From a virus: 33,979 nucleotides of DNA. Numbering within the stretch: the first letter of the stretch is position 1; every line of letters starts with the position of its first letter. The translations under genes and the position numbers were made by a program. Under the pieces are notes generated by a model, which had not been told where the DNA came from, searched no databases, and was given only the letters and a program-made list of their open reading frames with translations. This document shows, piece by piece, positions 19,901 through 25,655 of the stretch. The DNA lies in IMG/VR virus record IMGVR_UViG_3300034082_000744, positions 1 through 33,979 of that record, one strand, 5' to 3'.

Positions 19901-20833
19901 GAGAATGCTGAAACATTAGCTAGAGGTAATGCTAGATTATTTGGAGGTAAGGGAAGTAGAAAAGAAATAGGTATTGTTAATGATTATGCTTTAGCTATTA
20001 TTAAGAAGTATAACTTAGTAAACCAAGACTTTGACTCACATCCTGTAATTAAAGCAGGTAGTGTATTTTCTAAGTTAGCAACGTGGGGTACTCAAGTAGG
20101 TGAATATCAAATACAAGGTTCATTAGGATTAGGATTACTTAGTCAAGAAGAGTTTGATAGCTTTGAGTTTACTAAAGACAAGTATGGTAACGATGTATTA
20201 ACTGTTAAACCTAACGGAAAATATACTGAAGATGAGATTAAGTCTAAAATGACTCAAATTAAGAATAGAGTTACAGACATACAAGGTAAATATCCTGACG
20301 AGGACCGCCGTAATATTATGCGCGGAGAGTTTGGTAAGGCTTTATTCCAATTTAAAGTATGGATGCCAGATTGGTTCAAAGAAAGATTCTCTGCTAGATA
20401 CTTTAATGCTTATGGCCAAGAGAAAGAAGGTTCTTATACTAAGATGTTAAGAGTAGGAATTAAAGAAATGGCTACCGATTTAAAGAAAGGTGATATTAAA
20501 AAAGCTTTAACTAATCCTGCTTTTGTTCAAAACTTAAAAGGAATGGCTACTATCGGCGCTTTATTAGCTCTTAAACACGGAGGAGATGACGATGATGATA
20601 AGAAAAAAGGTGGATTAAATTGGGATAGCGCATTAAGTCAAGTGTTATTCATCTTTGATTTAGAACAAGATAAGTACATGGTAAGTAACCCTGCGGCTGT
20701 TTTAGGTAAGATTAAAGATATGTTAAATGCTTTTAAAGCACTTGTAGGATTTGAGGAAGATGCTTGGCAGAAAACTAAGAGAATTTTACCAGGAGGTAAG
20801 GCTGTAACATTTGTTGAAAATCAAATAAAATAA
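13946..20833 (+). CDS. Giant internal-virion protein with HEAGH metallopeptidase domain
   Basis: A 2295-aa protein, the largest gene in the window. The N-terminal 500 residues include Gly/Ala-rich, partly amphipathic helices (about 165-470, such as GVFGLMGGVVDVAQMGVELA) that could interact with membranes during ejection. A long charged, low-complexity stretch follows (about 510-1290). HEAGH at 1323-1327 is followed about 50 residues later by DKEVLAEAIGREG. Together these give the two His and downstream Glu expected of a zinc metallopeptidase of the polyvalent-protein/ArdC-like type. The C-terminal 900 residues are helical (WFNIPANTINVFVGNYNNW, FKVWMPDWFKERF) and resemble large polyvalent-protein associated domains. 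An acidic run (GGDDDDDKKK) lies near residue 2211. Inferred role: packaged, ejected protein acting on DNA, wall or host proteins. No DxDxD polymerase motif is seen. Confidence 0.8.
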   Translation: MPENPKLPSPNQILGTNSASRLPSPEEALNYNSPQLREGDSSVVLPKYTTPQDLEIDSTLNFIQENSFRTMRDDEKDILKNMMKNPLTSKEELSDAIVTLQGKKAKQIDNSWTTPDYYMKRDENSGNYKPIALEQGEKIPVGYHAASIWGTKESAKDDNAWQDIGKSLANGVFGLMGGVVDVAQMGVELATGSESETLRGGQNAIEGLKFEKDADLDRPVYNMEGITKFGDLLDKDRFDFSPQALWGTFNSVAESLTEYGLGVYTGGTAIKGAKALKYGYQGVDKALTLGKAGKLGALFTGSFFTNAGDALDRAHEAGLTGRDAPAYAMLETTVKSSIDAAFGLEGKILSNAFKSTEKEVFKNIIKKVERDATTGLITPNGFKQLGKEMASEYSLLAKGAIKSKQVVKDMFEEGSNEVATTFAQKAGENLWDKMTDDERGQFGTDALSAQSFGEYINSFTTGWVSGAPMSLVSQVVKNNHDKQSVNAYERVKEGPGAVTALKTDLTNAFERGEINQSEYEQANFKIDAYNKYNEETKGVNLKPENEKKAFELSFQIQGLKTEIPTNENEISKLDPIARAKVESKQKQAKELQSELNDIIRQGEIKGEPIVPKKEEERIKKEKEKEIKVEETNSKLSQEKEVEKAKTRQPDIEGLGQEKVITYPKLENKPYWKDDKRTYSEIDTEEFNNPATDARTIHRVIRKEAYNKPNRKLFGNLTKRLYSYVNDKGDRMKGDVIEVTMEDGKKIRVASSKQEFKDENDKTVRWDDIFRRHFRSERTQGNEEGLPVGIRAVDLNNPLNEDKGPNYKPGKIALKVFDARTGKFLSWAKETKLGSAESLDKAGNELYTAEQKDLLKTLEQQMYNENPEGGDVIERLTKPKPKPTPTEKAKVATSKIVEEAKAKVKEQKASVPLTITEAVRQRLLDLGYSNVNVDNMKPERALDIINKQETNKKEVISEKESTKKEPTTKKDSSSLRRKIKGYNQLSSNNKKSEFGVNLRKEIQKEVEEFGGSLKPLLKGKIQLLDSEGKQVKKAPIKREQSVIDAEKAIVKKRKDALNTTPTTPEQYIAMVIGSKGQFKESIVGEIPDVPSMMKDFKNGYTLESLYQEYQEKSGFYDINEDNFNSRANSFLQDFLTEGGRDLAIDYAVEAYEREINDGKTDKEIAEMVAYGESLGLIENEVVVIDESVDNLNEEEVTELETKIENTNEKDRNEESANKIIQNIAGEEGSNKSPFDEMESEQDSEEGKDIIKGEEGAEPFQKVSQRKGDFQKVFEKIKANFKGITVVKDASKFTGEQSTVAGKVSADGKFIYINPNYAGLDTPIHEAGHILIDAMGYNNKIIQAAVKQLRTTPLYAETKERYKELSEQELDKEVLAEAIGREGADIFDKVEDRSKFKAYLDYIFDWLKQKLGLDKNVAKSLAKQIIGGVKTKELKGVATGKEQLQKKKKKPFAAQALKYNQYAMEEGFDAQKEFDKYEQATVELREVKEDEKLATIAADEAVTDEEIKAADAELEKQRALLKEASKEFAIKAKRYLGYLKYKKDFRAVQAILEDDNLDEYNIEELNDLITKLFAFNDRAAKSVKERAYQRLGHLVTVKQNEIHKDKEGFIEALGKTSDISPLQSKILHYSQFSEKNADMQALALANGKAIIDKITEANSLKDTHAKLGLKVIQEENKRLGIVGKAANRFSSDSSKYFEWMINEKGDYLTIDEAKAKGLSKAKLDYLDFHRETVAGYRESMSSNDYENVKMGAIRVDKNFREAYKSEGLIPAFSYYLGGGATNLGRVRILHNGKVMSYSEIEKEIIAGVDKKNIKSIAKALYNLLVANIKARYQLKKGQNIDEKDNPLELKGDSEYSLNEKGQLVSKFDKPRAADRGYSKDFYKAMNQFIDESAHVKHISKIMPLVEAIEYLNKNGYMEEGYVPKKNVSKWINDWKALQIFKEPYVNDPVIDAAIKSLRKLVASTTMWFNIPANTINVFVGNYNNWRAENAETLARGNARLFGGKGSRKEIGIVNDYALAIIKKYNLVNQDFDSHPVIKAGSVFSKLATWGTQVGEYQIQGSLGLGLLSQEEFDSFEFTKDKYGNDVLTVKPNGKYTEDEIKSKMTQIKNRVTDIQGKYPDEDRRNIMRGEFGKALFQFKVWMPDWFKERFSARYFNAYGQEKEGSYTKMLRVGIKEMATDLKKGDIKKALTNPAFVQNLKGMATIGALLALKHGGDDDDDKKKGGLNWDSALSQVLFIFDLEQDKYMVSNPAAVLGKIKDMLNAFKALVGFEEDAWQKTKRILPGGKAVTFVENQIK

Positions 20834-20854
20834 TCTATATATTTACAGTATAAA
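20814..20854 (+). promoter_or_regulatory. Putative promoter of the appendage gene cluster
   Basis: TTG at 20814-20816, then 21 nt, then TATATTTA (20838-20845, one mismatch to TAnnTTTG) and GTATAAA (20848-20854), 9 nt before the ATG at 20864. It overlaps the 3' end of the 2295-aa gene. This is the best-spaced of the three late promoter candidates. Confidence 0.5.
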
Positions 20855-20863
20855 AGTAATAAA

Positions 20864-21535
20864 ATGGCAATAGAAAGAATAGATTTAACAGGTTGTATCG
20901 AAATAGAGAAAGGTTGCACGCAGCTTTTGTTCTCAGATATAACTGGATTTCTTGTTACATTATGTAATGATGAGTATAATGAGTTTGGATATGGATTAAC
21001 AGATGGAGCAGCATTAGACGATGTTACTTCCGCGCAATTAAACGTCTATTATCCTTCGATGACTACTCCTATTACTTTTGATTTCACTATTTCTAGTCAC
21101 GTTATTAAAGAATGTTTATTCACTGATTTAAACGGAACAGTAACAGATATTACTGCTTTATTAGAATCTACAGTATTCCCTTTGACTAACTTTGATGTTA
21201 CTTTAGCTGCTTATGGAGTTACTTTACCTGAAATGGCTGATGGTATCTTTAAATGGGATTACACTATCAGTGGATTGATTGGAGAATTACCTTTCTCTTA
21301 TACTACTTCAGATGAAGCTTTGTCTAGTTGTTCAGTAAATTGTTGCATAGAGAATAAATATGTAGAAATGGACTTATCTTGCGGATGCTTTGACGATAAA
21401 TTAAAAAACTTAATTCTATCAGAAGTATTATTACAAGGCGCTAAATACGCCATGAATGTAGGACAAGATAGTAAAGCTCAAGGTATGTTAGATAAGGCTG
21501 CTGAGATTTGTGATAGTAATTGTACAGATTGTTAA
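20864..21535 (+). CDS. Cysteine-rich virion appendage/adaptor protein
   Basis: A 223-aa protein. Residues 1-150 are beta-rich with few charges, resembling a small virion beta-sandwich. The C-terminal 70 residues are helical and cysteine-rich (CSVNCCIENKY, LSCGCFDDKL, ICDSNCTDC) and contain LKNLILSEVLLQGAKYAM followed by a K-A-Q-x-x-L-D-K-A pattern. Such a C-terminus (CGC-DDKL, then LL-x(2)-KYA) is common in structural genes of Bacteroidota phages and may attach to the neck or tail. It starts the appendage cluster and is separated by 18 nt from the next gene. Exact function unknown. Confidence 0.65.
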   Translation: MAIERIDLTGCIEIEKGCTQLLFSDITGFLVTLCNDEYNEFGYGLTDGAALDDVTSAQLNVYYPSMTTPITFDFTISSHVIKECLFTDLNGTVTDITALLESTVFPLTNFDVTLAAYGVTLPEMADGIFKWDYTISGLIGELPFSYTTSDEALSSCSVNCCIENKYVEMDLSCGCFDDKLKNLILSEVLLQGAKYAMNVGQDSKAQGMLDKAAEICDSNCTDC

Positions 21536-21553
21536 AAATTAAAAATATTAAAT

Positions 21554-22021
21554 ATGTGTAAATGTTCAGGTAAATGTGGTTGTAATATCACATCAACAAC
21601 AAAAGGAGAAAAAGGTGATTCTGGAAACACGAGTGTGTTAACTACTAAAGTAACATTGACGACAGCTCAAATATTAGCTTTATTTACTACCCCTATACAA
21701 TTAGTGGCTGCTCCTGGCGTAAATTTAGCTATACAAGTAATAAAAAGTTCTGCTAGAATTAATTATAATACTGTTCCTTATGCTACAAATTTAGTGTTAG
21801 GTATAGGCTCTCCAACAGCATCAGTTAGTCAAGAAACTATTACTGGCTTATTAGGAGCATCTATTACAAAAATACAAAATGGGTTAGCTATTGGTTCTAC
21901 GGCATCTGAGACTCAATTAATATCTAATGCAGCAGTTAATGTAAGTGCGCTTGTTGGAAATCCTACGGCAGGAAATAGCTCAGTAGACATTTATTTAACT
22001 TATAGGATTATAGCTTTATAA
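21554..22021 (+). CDS. Small fibre-like virion protein with cysteine knot and collagen-like linker
   Basis: A 155-aa protein. The N-terminus is MCKCSGKCGCN, five cysteines in the first ten residues, followed by KGEKGDSGN, two collagen-like G-x-y triplets. The rest is a Thr/Ala/Val-rich beta domain without further cysteines, ending in a YLTYRII strand. Anchor, collagen-like linker and beta head is a common design of phage fibres, which are usually trimeric. It probably forms a host-facing appendage. Its TAA shares a base with the next ATG (TAATG), so translation is coupled with the 193-aa gene. Confidence 0.65.
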   Translation: MCKCSGKCGCNITSTTKGEKGDSGNTSVLTTKVTLTTAQILALFTTPIQLVAAPGVNLAIQVIKSSARINYNTVPYATNLVLGIGSPTASVSQETITGLLGASITKIQNGLAIGSTASETQLISNAAVNVSALVGNPTAGNSSVDIYLTYRIIAL

Positions 22022-22602
22022 TGGATATTCAAACTAATCATAGAGTAACTTTACTTAATGCAAAGTGTAATTACGTTTGCGCTGTAGATATTTTACAAAA
22101 AAAAATGTCTTATGGAGAGGATGTATCATGTTGTATTAATAAACTTTACTTGGCTCAAAAACTTATAGGAAGACTTGAGTGTTTTTGTTTTGAAACTCCT
22201 GTATATGACAATGCCGTGTCAGCAGAGTTTACTTTTACTGTAGCTAATAATGATTACTTAACAGGAACCGTATTACAATTAATAGTTGATGGTGTTCAAG
22301 TATCATCTGTTACAACTCCAGATGGGATATCTAAACCTACAGCGTGGTCACAAATATTAAATGACTTAGACTATGATTATGTATTAGTAAATAATGGCGA
22401 CAGTAGTACATTTACTTTAATCATGCCTTGTGACACTAAAAATATTACAGCATCAATAACTAAATCAGAAATAACTAATACATTTATTTTAACCAATACT
22501 GTTGTAGGAGTATGTGAAGTAACTACACCTCCTTGCTATAACTGTATAGATAACTCTGATTTACCTAAAATGTATGAAGTATTACATAAACTATTACAAT
22601 GA
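22021..22602 (+). CDS. Cysteine-rich appendage-cluster protein
   Basis: A 193-aa protein coupled to its upstream neighbour by TAATG and overlapping the next gene by 4 nt. The N-terminal 60 residues are helical with spaced cysteines (CNYVC, SCC, CFCF). About 70-165 form a beta domain (AEFTFTVANNDYLTG, LQLIVDGVQV). The C-terminus has CYNCIDNSDLPKMYEVLHKLL. The cysteines could form disulphides outside the cell or bind a metal. No signal peptide is seen, in keeping with a virion protein released by lysis. Family unknown; structural by context. Confidence 0.6.
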   Translation: MDIQTNHRVTLLNAKCNYVCAVDILQKKMSYGEDVSCCINKLYLAQKLIGRLECFCFETPVYDNAVSAEFTFTVANNDYLTGTVLQLIVDGVQVSSVTTPDGISKPTAWSQILNDLDYDYVLVNNGDSSTFTLIMPCDTKNITASITKSEITNTFILTNTVVGVCEVTTPPCYNCIDNSDLPKMYEVLHKLLQ

Positions 22603-23126
22603 TTTTTACAATAGCTCAGATAAATGCTATATGGCAAGATAAAACTGCCACATTAGATAAAATTTATCTTTGTGATGATAATTATATGTATAAGGGTGTG
22701 AGTAACGGAGCTTTAACAAGGATTCTTACTGGCAACTTAGATAATTACAAGGCTGAGTTAAGAAAGCAACAGTTGGCCGTTGAGCAAGAGGAATATCAAC
22801 AGCAATTAACTGTAGAGTCATTAGTTAACCAGGTGTCAGAATTAAATACTAAATCTGAAATAAAACAAGTAGAGATTGATTTTGGTAACGAAGGATTATT
22901 TGAAAAAGAATTTACTATATATGATAGTAGAATATTATTAGACACATTGATATTAGCATCATTAGCATACTCTAAACCAACCGATAAAGATTTAGATGAA
23001 TTAGAGATGGATGATTTAATAATTAAAGCAGGAGTATCATCTGAAGAAACATTTAACTTGTTTATAACGGCAGCAGATGGAAGTCCATTAGAAGGAAAAT
23101 TTAAAATTAACTACTCAATAAATTAA
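22599..23126 (+). CDS. Appendage-cluster structural protein with coiled coil
   Basis: A 175-aa acidic protein overlapping the previous stop (ATGA). The start (MIFTIAQINAIWQDKTATLD, then KIYLCDDNYMYKG) is a short alpha/beta domain. Residues about 50-85 are Gln/Glu-rich and predicted coiled coil (ELRKQQLAVEQEEYQQQLTV). The C-terminal half is beta-rich. This suggests an oligomeric fibre or linker between the cysteine-rich proteins and the last appendage gene, which begins 6 nt later. No known family. Confidence 0.6.
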   Translation: MIFTIAQINAIWQDKTATLDKIYLCDDNYMYKGVSNGALTRILTGNLDNYKAELRKQQLAVEQEEYQQQLTVESLVNQVSELNTKSEIKQVEIDFGNEGLFEKEFTIYDSRILLDTLILASLAYSKPTDKDLDELEMDDLIIKAGVSSEETFNLFITAADGSPLEGKFKINYSIN

Positions 23127-23131
23127 ATATT

Positions 23132-23740
23132 ATGGCAATTATTAAAGACTTATTAGGATATATTTGGAAAATAGACCAAACTTCTCAAGCAGGTAGAGTT
23201 ACACAATATAATACAGATGCTTCTTTAGTTAAAACTATTGATGGTGTTTCTAAAACATATTCAGCTTCTATAACAGGACTTGTTGTTGCGGCAGCGGCTA
23301 CTGATTTTATTATGATAACAGGAAGTGCTACTAAAACAATCCGTATAACTAAAATAGAAGTGATAGGTATAGCTACTGCGGCAGCAGCTACAGATGTTAT
23401 AGTTATAAAACGGTCTACATTAAATGACGGAGGGACATCAACAACTTTAACAAGCGTTCCTCACGATAGTTCAGATTCGGCAGCTACATCAGTTATAAAA
23501 GCTTATACTGTTGATCCAACAAGTTTAGGTACATCTGTCGGTAATATAATTTCTCATAAATTATTTTTAAGTACAGCCACAACTCAACCATACGCATGGA
23601 AAATGTTATTTGGAGATAGAGCTTCTAAAGCTATTGTTTTAAGAGGAGCTACTCAATGCTTATGTTTAAATTATAATGGCAGAACTAATGCAGGTAACTC
23701 CATATCTGTTTCAGTAGAGTTCATAGAAGACTCCTTGTAG
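23132..23740 (+). CDS. Fibre/head-appendage beta-barrel protein
   Basis: A 202-aa protein and the last rightward virion gene. The N-terminal 40 residues (MAIIKDLLGYIWKIDQTSQA) look like an attachment helix. The rest is Ala/Thr/Ser-rich beta structure with two related blocks (VVAAAATDFIMITGSATKTI and TAAAATDVIVIKRSTLN). It ends with a pattern often seen in Bacteroidota phage virion proteins: VLRGATQCLCLNYNGR, NSISVSVEFIED. A receptor-contacting knob or head fibre is plausible. Transcription through it should stop near the convergent hairpin at 23834-23856. Confidence 0.6.
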   Translation: MAIIKDLLGYIWKIDQTSQAGRVTQYNTDASLVKTIDGVSKTYSASITGLVVAAAATDFIMITGSATKTIRITKIEVIGIATAAAATDVIVIKRSTLNDGGTSTTLTSVPHDSSDSAATSVIKAYTVDPTSLGTSVGNIISHKLFLSTATTQPYAWKMLFGDRASKAIVLRGATQCLCLNYNGRTNAGNSISVSVEFIEDSL

Positions 23741-23747
23741 TAGGTTA

Positions 23748-23810
23748 ATGAATGAAAGTATAGAATCGTTAAAATCAGCCATGAATTATATTAATAAATG
23801 GACTGAATAA
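23748..23810 (+). CDS. Possible 20-aa ORF at the end of the appendage cluster
   Basis: ATG at 23748 to TAA at 23808-23810 encodes MNESIESLKSAMNYINKWTE, a possible amphipathic helix, 7 nt after the 202-aa gene and before the terminator. The length is within chance expectation in AT-rich DNA, so this is a weak candidate. Confidence 0.2.
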   Translation: MNESIESLKSAMNYINKWTE

Positions 23811-23833
23811 TAGTTAGCTATAGAATAATAAAA

Positions 23834-23856
23834 AACCCTCTTTTTTAGGGAGGGTT
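23834..23856. terminator. Convergent terminator between late (+) and early (-) genes
   Basis: AACCCTC (23834-23840) and GAGGGTT (23850-23856) are perfect inverted repeats. On the minus strand the stem runs into TTTTTATT, a good terminator for the leftward operon. On the plus strand it is followed by AATTA, weaker but possibly functional. It lies between the ends of the two opposing gene sets. Confidence 0.8.
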
Positions 23857-23866
23857 AATTACTGAC

Positions 23867-23939
23867 TTACGATTCAGATGAGCTAGTGGGCTTTAATTTA
23901 TTTAGGAATAGATTAAACGCATCTCATTTTTACGATTCA
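23867..23939. repeat. 10-bp direct repeat pair in the convergent spacer
   Basis: TTACGATTCA occurs at 23867-23876 and again at 23930-23939, 63 bp apart, in the gene-free 148 bp between 23810 and 23959. GATGAG after the first copy and ATCTCAT before the second give partial pairing. This DNA is likely transcribed leftward before the terminator. Function unknown; chance is possible. Confidence 0.35.
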
Positions 23940-23958
23940 CACGTCTGTGACCAATGTT

Positions 23959-24354
23959 TTAAACATCATTTAGGCTAAATATAATTCCTTTACAAAAGCT
24001 TTTACCGTCTTTTTTTAAATCATATTGAACGTGCTTTATAGTAGTTAAAAACTTCCATTTGAATATACTATGCTTATCCCAAAATACTTCTATTACCTTT
24101 CTTGACTTATTAGGACACTGCTTAGTATAAGGGACGAACTCATCTCCTTCTTTAGCCATGAATATCTGTCCGCCGTGAAGTAAATCAAACTCATCTTTTA
24201 AAGAACCACTAAAAATTATAGTATCATCACCAATAGCAGACACTATGACTAGATTACTGTATTTAGCTGAGTTAATAACACTTTTAGTAAAGCTATCATC
24301 TACGTCAAATCCATTTAATTGTTTTGCTAGTTCTTCAGCAGATATTTTGCTCAT
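23959..24354 (-). CDS. Conserved-looking hypothetical protein
   Basis: A 131-aa protein, the last leftward gene before the terminator, whose ATG abuts the stop of the GroES-like gene. The N-terminal helix (MSKISAEELAKQLNGFDV) is followed by an alpha/beta core: NLVIVSAIGDDTIIFSGSLK, then DEFDLLHGGQIFM. This resembles unnamed small proteins of Bacteroidota and their phages that carry DDTIEFRG-like and DE-x-GG phrases. A C-terminal basic beta region follows (KVIEVFWDKHSIFKWKF). No catalytic set is recognised. Co-transcription with the co-chaperonin is clear, but no functional link can be drawn. Confidence 0.6.
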   Translation of the reverse strand: MSKISAEELAKQLNGFDVDDSFTKSVINSAKYSNLVIVSAIGDDTIIFSGSLKDEFDLLHGGQIFMAKEGDEFVPYTKQCPNKSRKVIEVFWDKHSIFKWKFLTTIKHVQYDLKKDGKSFCKGIIFSLNDV

Positions 24355-24888
24355 TTACTTCTTTTTAGATTGTTTAGTAACTGCGAAAATTGTCTTTTTT
24401 CTAGCTTTCAACTTCTCTTCATAAGCATCTTCTTGGTTAGCTTGAGCTTTATCTACACGTTTTAATGTGGCTGCTTGCGTTTGTATTTTAGCATTTCTAC
24501 GTTTCTGTTCCGATGACTCTGGAGCTGCTTTTACTTGAGCCTCTTCATCTAATACAATGTAATAAATAGAACTCTCATGTGTCATTAAATAAGGCTTACC
24601 ATTGATAATAGACTCTAGGTTAGCCATTGAATTGTAAATCACTAATAATCCTACTTTAAGATAATCAGAACACTCAGGGCCTAATGCTATGATTCTAGCA
24701 GTGAACTCTTGAGTACTAACTGCATCAGGAATGATTAATCCTGTTTCAGACTTTCTTTCTCCGCCTTTAACGCGCTGTAATAAAACTGATTTACCTAATG
24801 GAATAACGTTTACATTACTTTTAACTAAATCCAATGGTACTTTTATTGCTTGGATTCTTTTTGCTAATTGCTGATTAATACTTTCCAT
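24355..24888 (-). CDS. GroES-like co-chaperonin with a charged C-terminal extension
   Basis: A 177-aa protein. Residues about 26-116 follow the Cpn10/GroES pattern: VNVIPLGKSVLLQRV, a mobile loop about 40-56 with ETGLIIPDAV, FTARIIALGP, VGLLVIYNS, and a last strand ESSIYYIVLDEE. The loop tripeptide of GroES (IVL/III) that contacts the host GroEL is represented by LII. About 60 extra residues follow, Ala/Lys/Gln-rich and strongly basic at the end (ARKKTIFAVTKQSKKK), where normal GroES (about 95 aa) stops. Phage co-chaperonins such as T4 gp31 replace host GroES so that GroEL can fold capsid protein. Known for the family; inferred here. The tail is unusual and might bind nucleic acid or cargo. 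Confidence 0.8.
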   Translation of the reverse strand: MESINQQLAKRIQAIKVPLDLVKSNVNVIPLGKSVLLQRVKGGERKSETGLIIPDAVSTQEFTARIIALGPECSDYLKVGLLVIYNSMANLESIINGKPYLMTHESSIYYIVLDEEAQVKAAPESSEQKRRNAKIQTQAATLKRVDKAQANQEDAYEEKLKARKKTIFAVTKQSKKK

Positions 24889-24991
24889 AAGTAGTTGGCT
24901 GTGTTGTTGTTAATTTAACTTTTGGGAATTTGTTTTCTGTCATCCATGCTTTTAAGCAATCGGCTCGTTTTGACATTTTTAATTTACTCAT
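24875..24991 (-). CDS. Small basic 38-aa protein upstream of the GroES-like gene
   Basis: ATG at 24991 follows an A-rich leader typical of this phage, and the frame runs to TAA at 24877-24875, overlapping the GroES-like start by 14 nt. The product begins MSKLKMSKRADCLKAWMTEN and ends TTYGKY, with many Lys residues and no membrane segment. The translational overlap and the leader favour a real gene that couples into the co-chaperonin. Function unknown; weak to moderate support. Confidence 0.5.
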   Translation of the reverse strand: MSKLKMSKRADCLKAWMTENKFPKVKLTTTQPTTYGKY

Positions 24992-25047
24992 TTTTTCTGT
25001 TTTTGTTTGGTTATAAAATTAAACTATTTGTATTTATTATCAAAATA

Positions 25048-25338
25048 TTAAGCGTAAAATCTATTTAGAAAATCCACTATTCGCTTTGCTTCTGAATCCC
25101 ATATTTCATAAAGATAATCTCCTTTGTGTTTATCTCGGATTTCTATTACTTTGTTTTTCCAATTACGGACTTGCTGAATATCATCAGCTAGTATCCAATC
25201 TAACTGCTTAGTAGTAGAGAATGGATAAGGTTCTTTAACATAGATTAACTCAGAACTATCATTTGTTTTGTTTTCTAAGATTTCTTTGTTAATGTCTTTA
25301 TCGGCTGAAGGATGTATTATGTTTATCATTATTGACAT
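25048..25338 (-). CDS. Hypothetical protein, 96 aa
   Basis: An acidic to neutral protein overlapping the preceding lipoprotein gene by 10 nt. The first residues (MSIMINIIHPSADKDIN) and EPYPFSTTKQLDWILADDIQ, followed by a helical Trp/Lys/Arg-rich second half (WKNKVIEIRDKHKGDYLYE), suggest a small cytoplasmic alpha/beta protein. No family recognised. In-frame AUGs at residues 1 and 4 leave the start uncertain. A spacer containing the small gene at 24875-24991 follows. Confidence 0.55.
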   Translation of the reverse strand: MSIMINIIHPSADKDINKEILENKTNDSSELIYVKEPYPFSTTKQLDWILADDIQQVRNWKNKVIEIRDKHKGDYLYEIWDSEAKRIVDFLNRFYA

Positions 25339-25574
25339 TCATTGCAACTGTTTTTTTCTATAACAGTTAGGTTCATTTGATTAGTTGCTCCATAGTTTGA
25401 AGTGGCTTGATATTCTGCATCCGTTGAGGTGCATTTGTAGAATATAAAAGAGTTGTTGAAACCCATTTGATACCAACAATATACTTTTGAAGTTGTTGTT
25501 TGTGTTGTGCTGCTTGGAGCAGTAGTTTTCTTTTGACATCCTACAAATAGGACTAAAATTAATAAGTGTTTCAT
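25329..25574 (-). CDS. Small phage lipoprotein
   Basis: An 81-aa protein. MKHLLILVLFVGC is a minimal lipoprotein signal peptide with the lipobox FVGC, so Cys13 would be lipidated. The mature part begins with a Lys/Thr/Ser-rich linker (QKKTTAPSSTTQTTTS) and then has a compact domain with four cysteines (YCWYQ, FYKCTS, NSCNECQ) that could form two disulphides. It is expressed from its own GTAACC element 28 nt upstream. Small phage lipoproteins often block superinfection by binding the outer-membrane receptor or by acting in the inner membrane. That is an inference from localisation and early expression, not from homology. Confidence 0.75.
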   Translation of the reverse strand: MKHLLILVLFVGCQKKTTAPSSTTQTTTSKVYCWYQMGFNNSFIFYKCTSTDAEYQATSNYGATNQMNLTVIEKNSCNECQ

Positions 25575-25601
25575 AATTATTTGTTTTTGATTTAAAGTTT
25601 A

Positions 25602-25630
25602 TACGATACTTGATGCAAAAGGTTACAAAT
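25602..25630 (-). promoter_or_regulatory. GTAACC-type promoter element, copy P3
   Basis: On the minus strand: ATTTGTAACCTTTT (25630-25617), 15 nt after GTAACC, then CGTA (25605-25602) inside TATCGTATAAA. It lies 28 nt before the ATG of the lipoprotein gene. Confidence 0.75.
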
Positions 25631-25655
25631 TAATCAATCATTTTAATTGTTTAAA

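Noticed and set aside
13946-20833. Virion RNA polymerase like those of crAss-like phages
   Set aside because: No DxDxD or DFDGD-type catalytic motif was found in the 2295-aa, 1245-aa or 486-aa proteins.
23860-23960. Possible tRNA ending in CCA near 23950 on the plus strand
   Set aside because: The 7-bp acceptor stem, a T-loop of the GTTCRANNC type and an anticodon arm could not be laid out in either strand.
24996-25020. TTTTATAACC on the minus strand near 25015 as a seventh GTAACC element
   Set aside because: One mismatch in the core, no CGTA block, and it is too close to the ATG at 24991.
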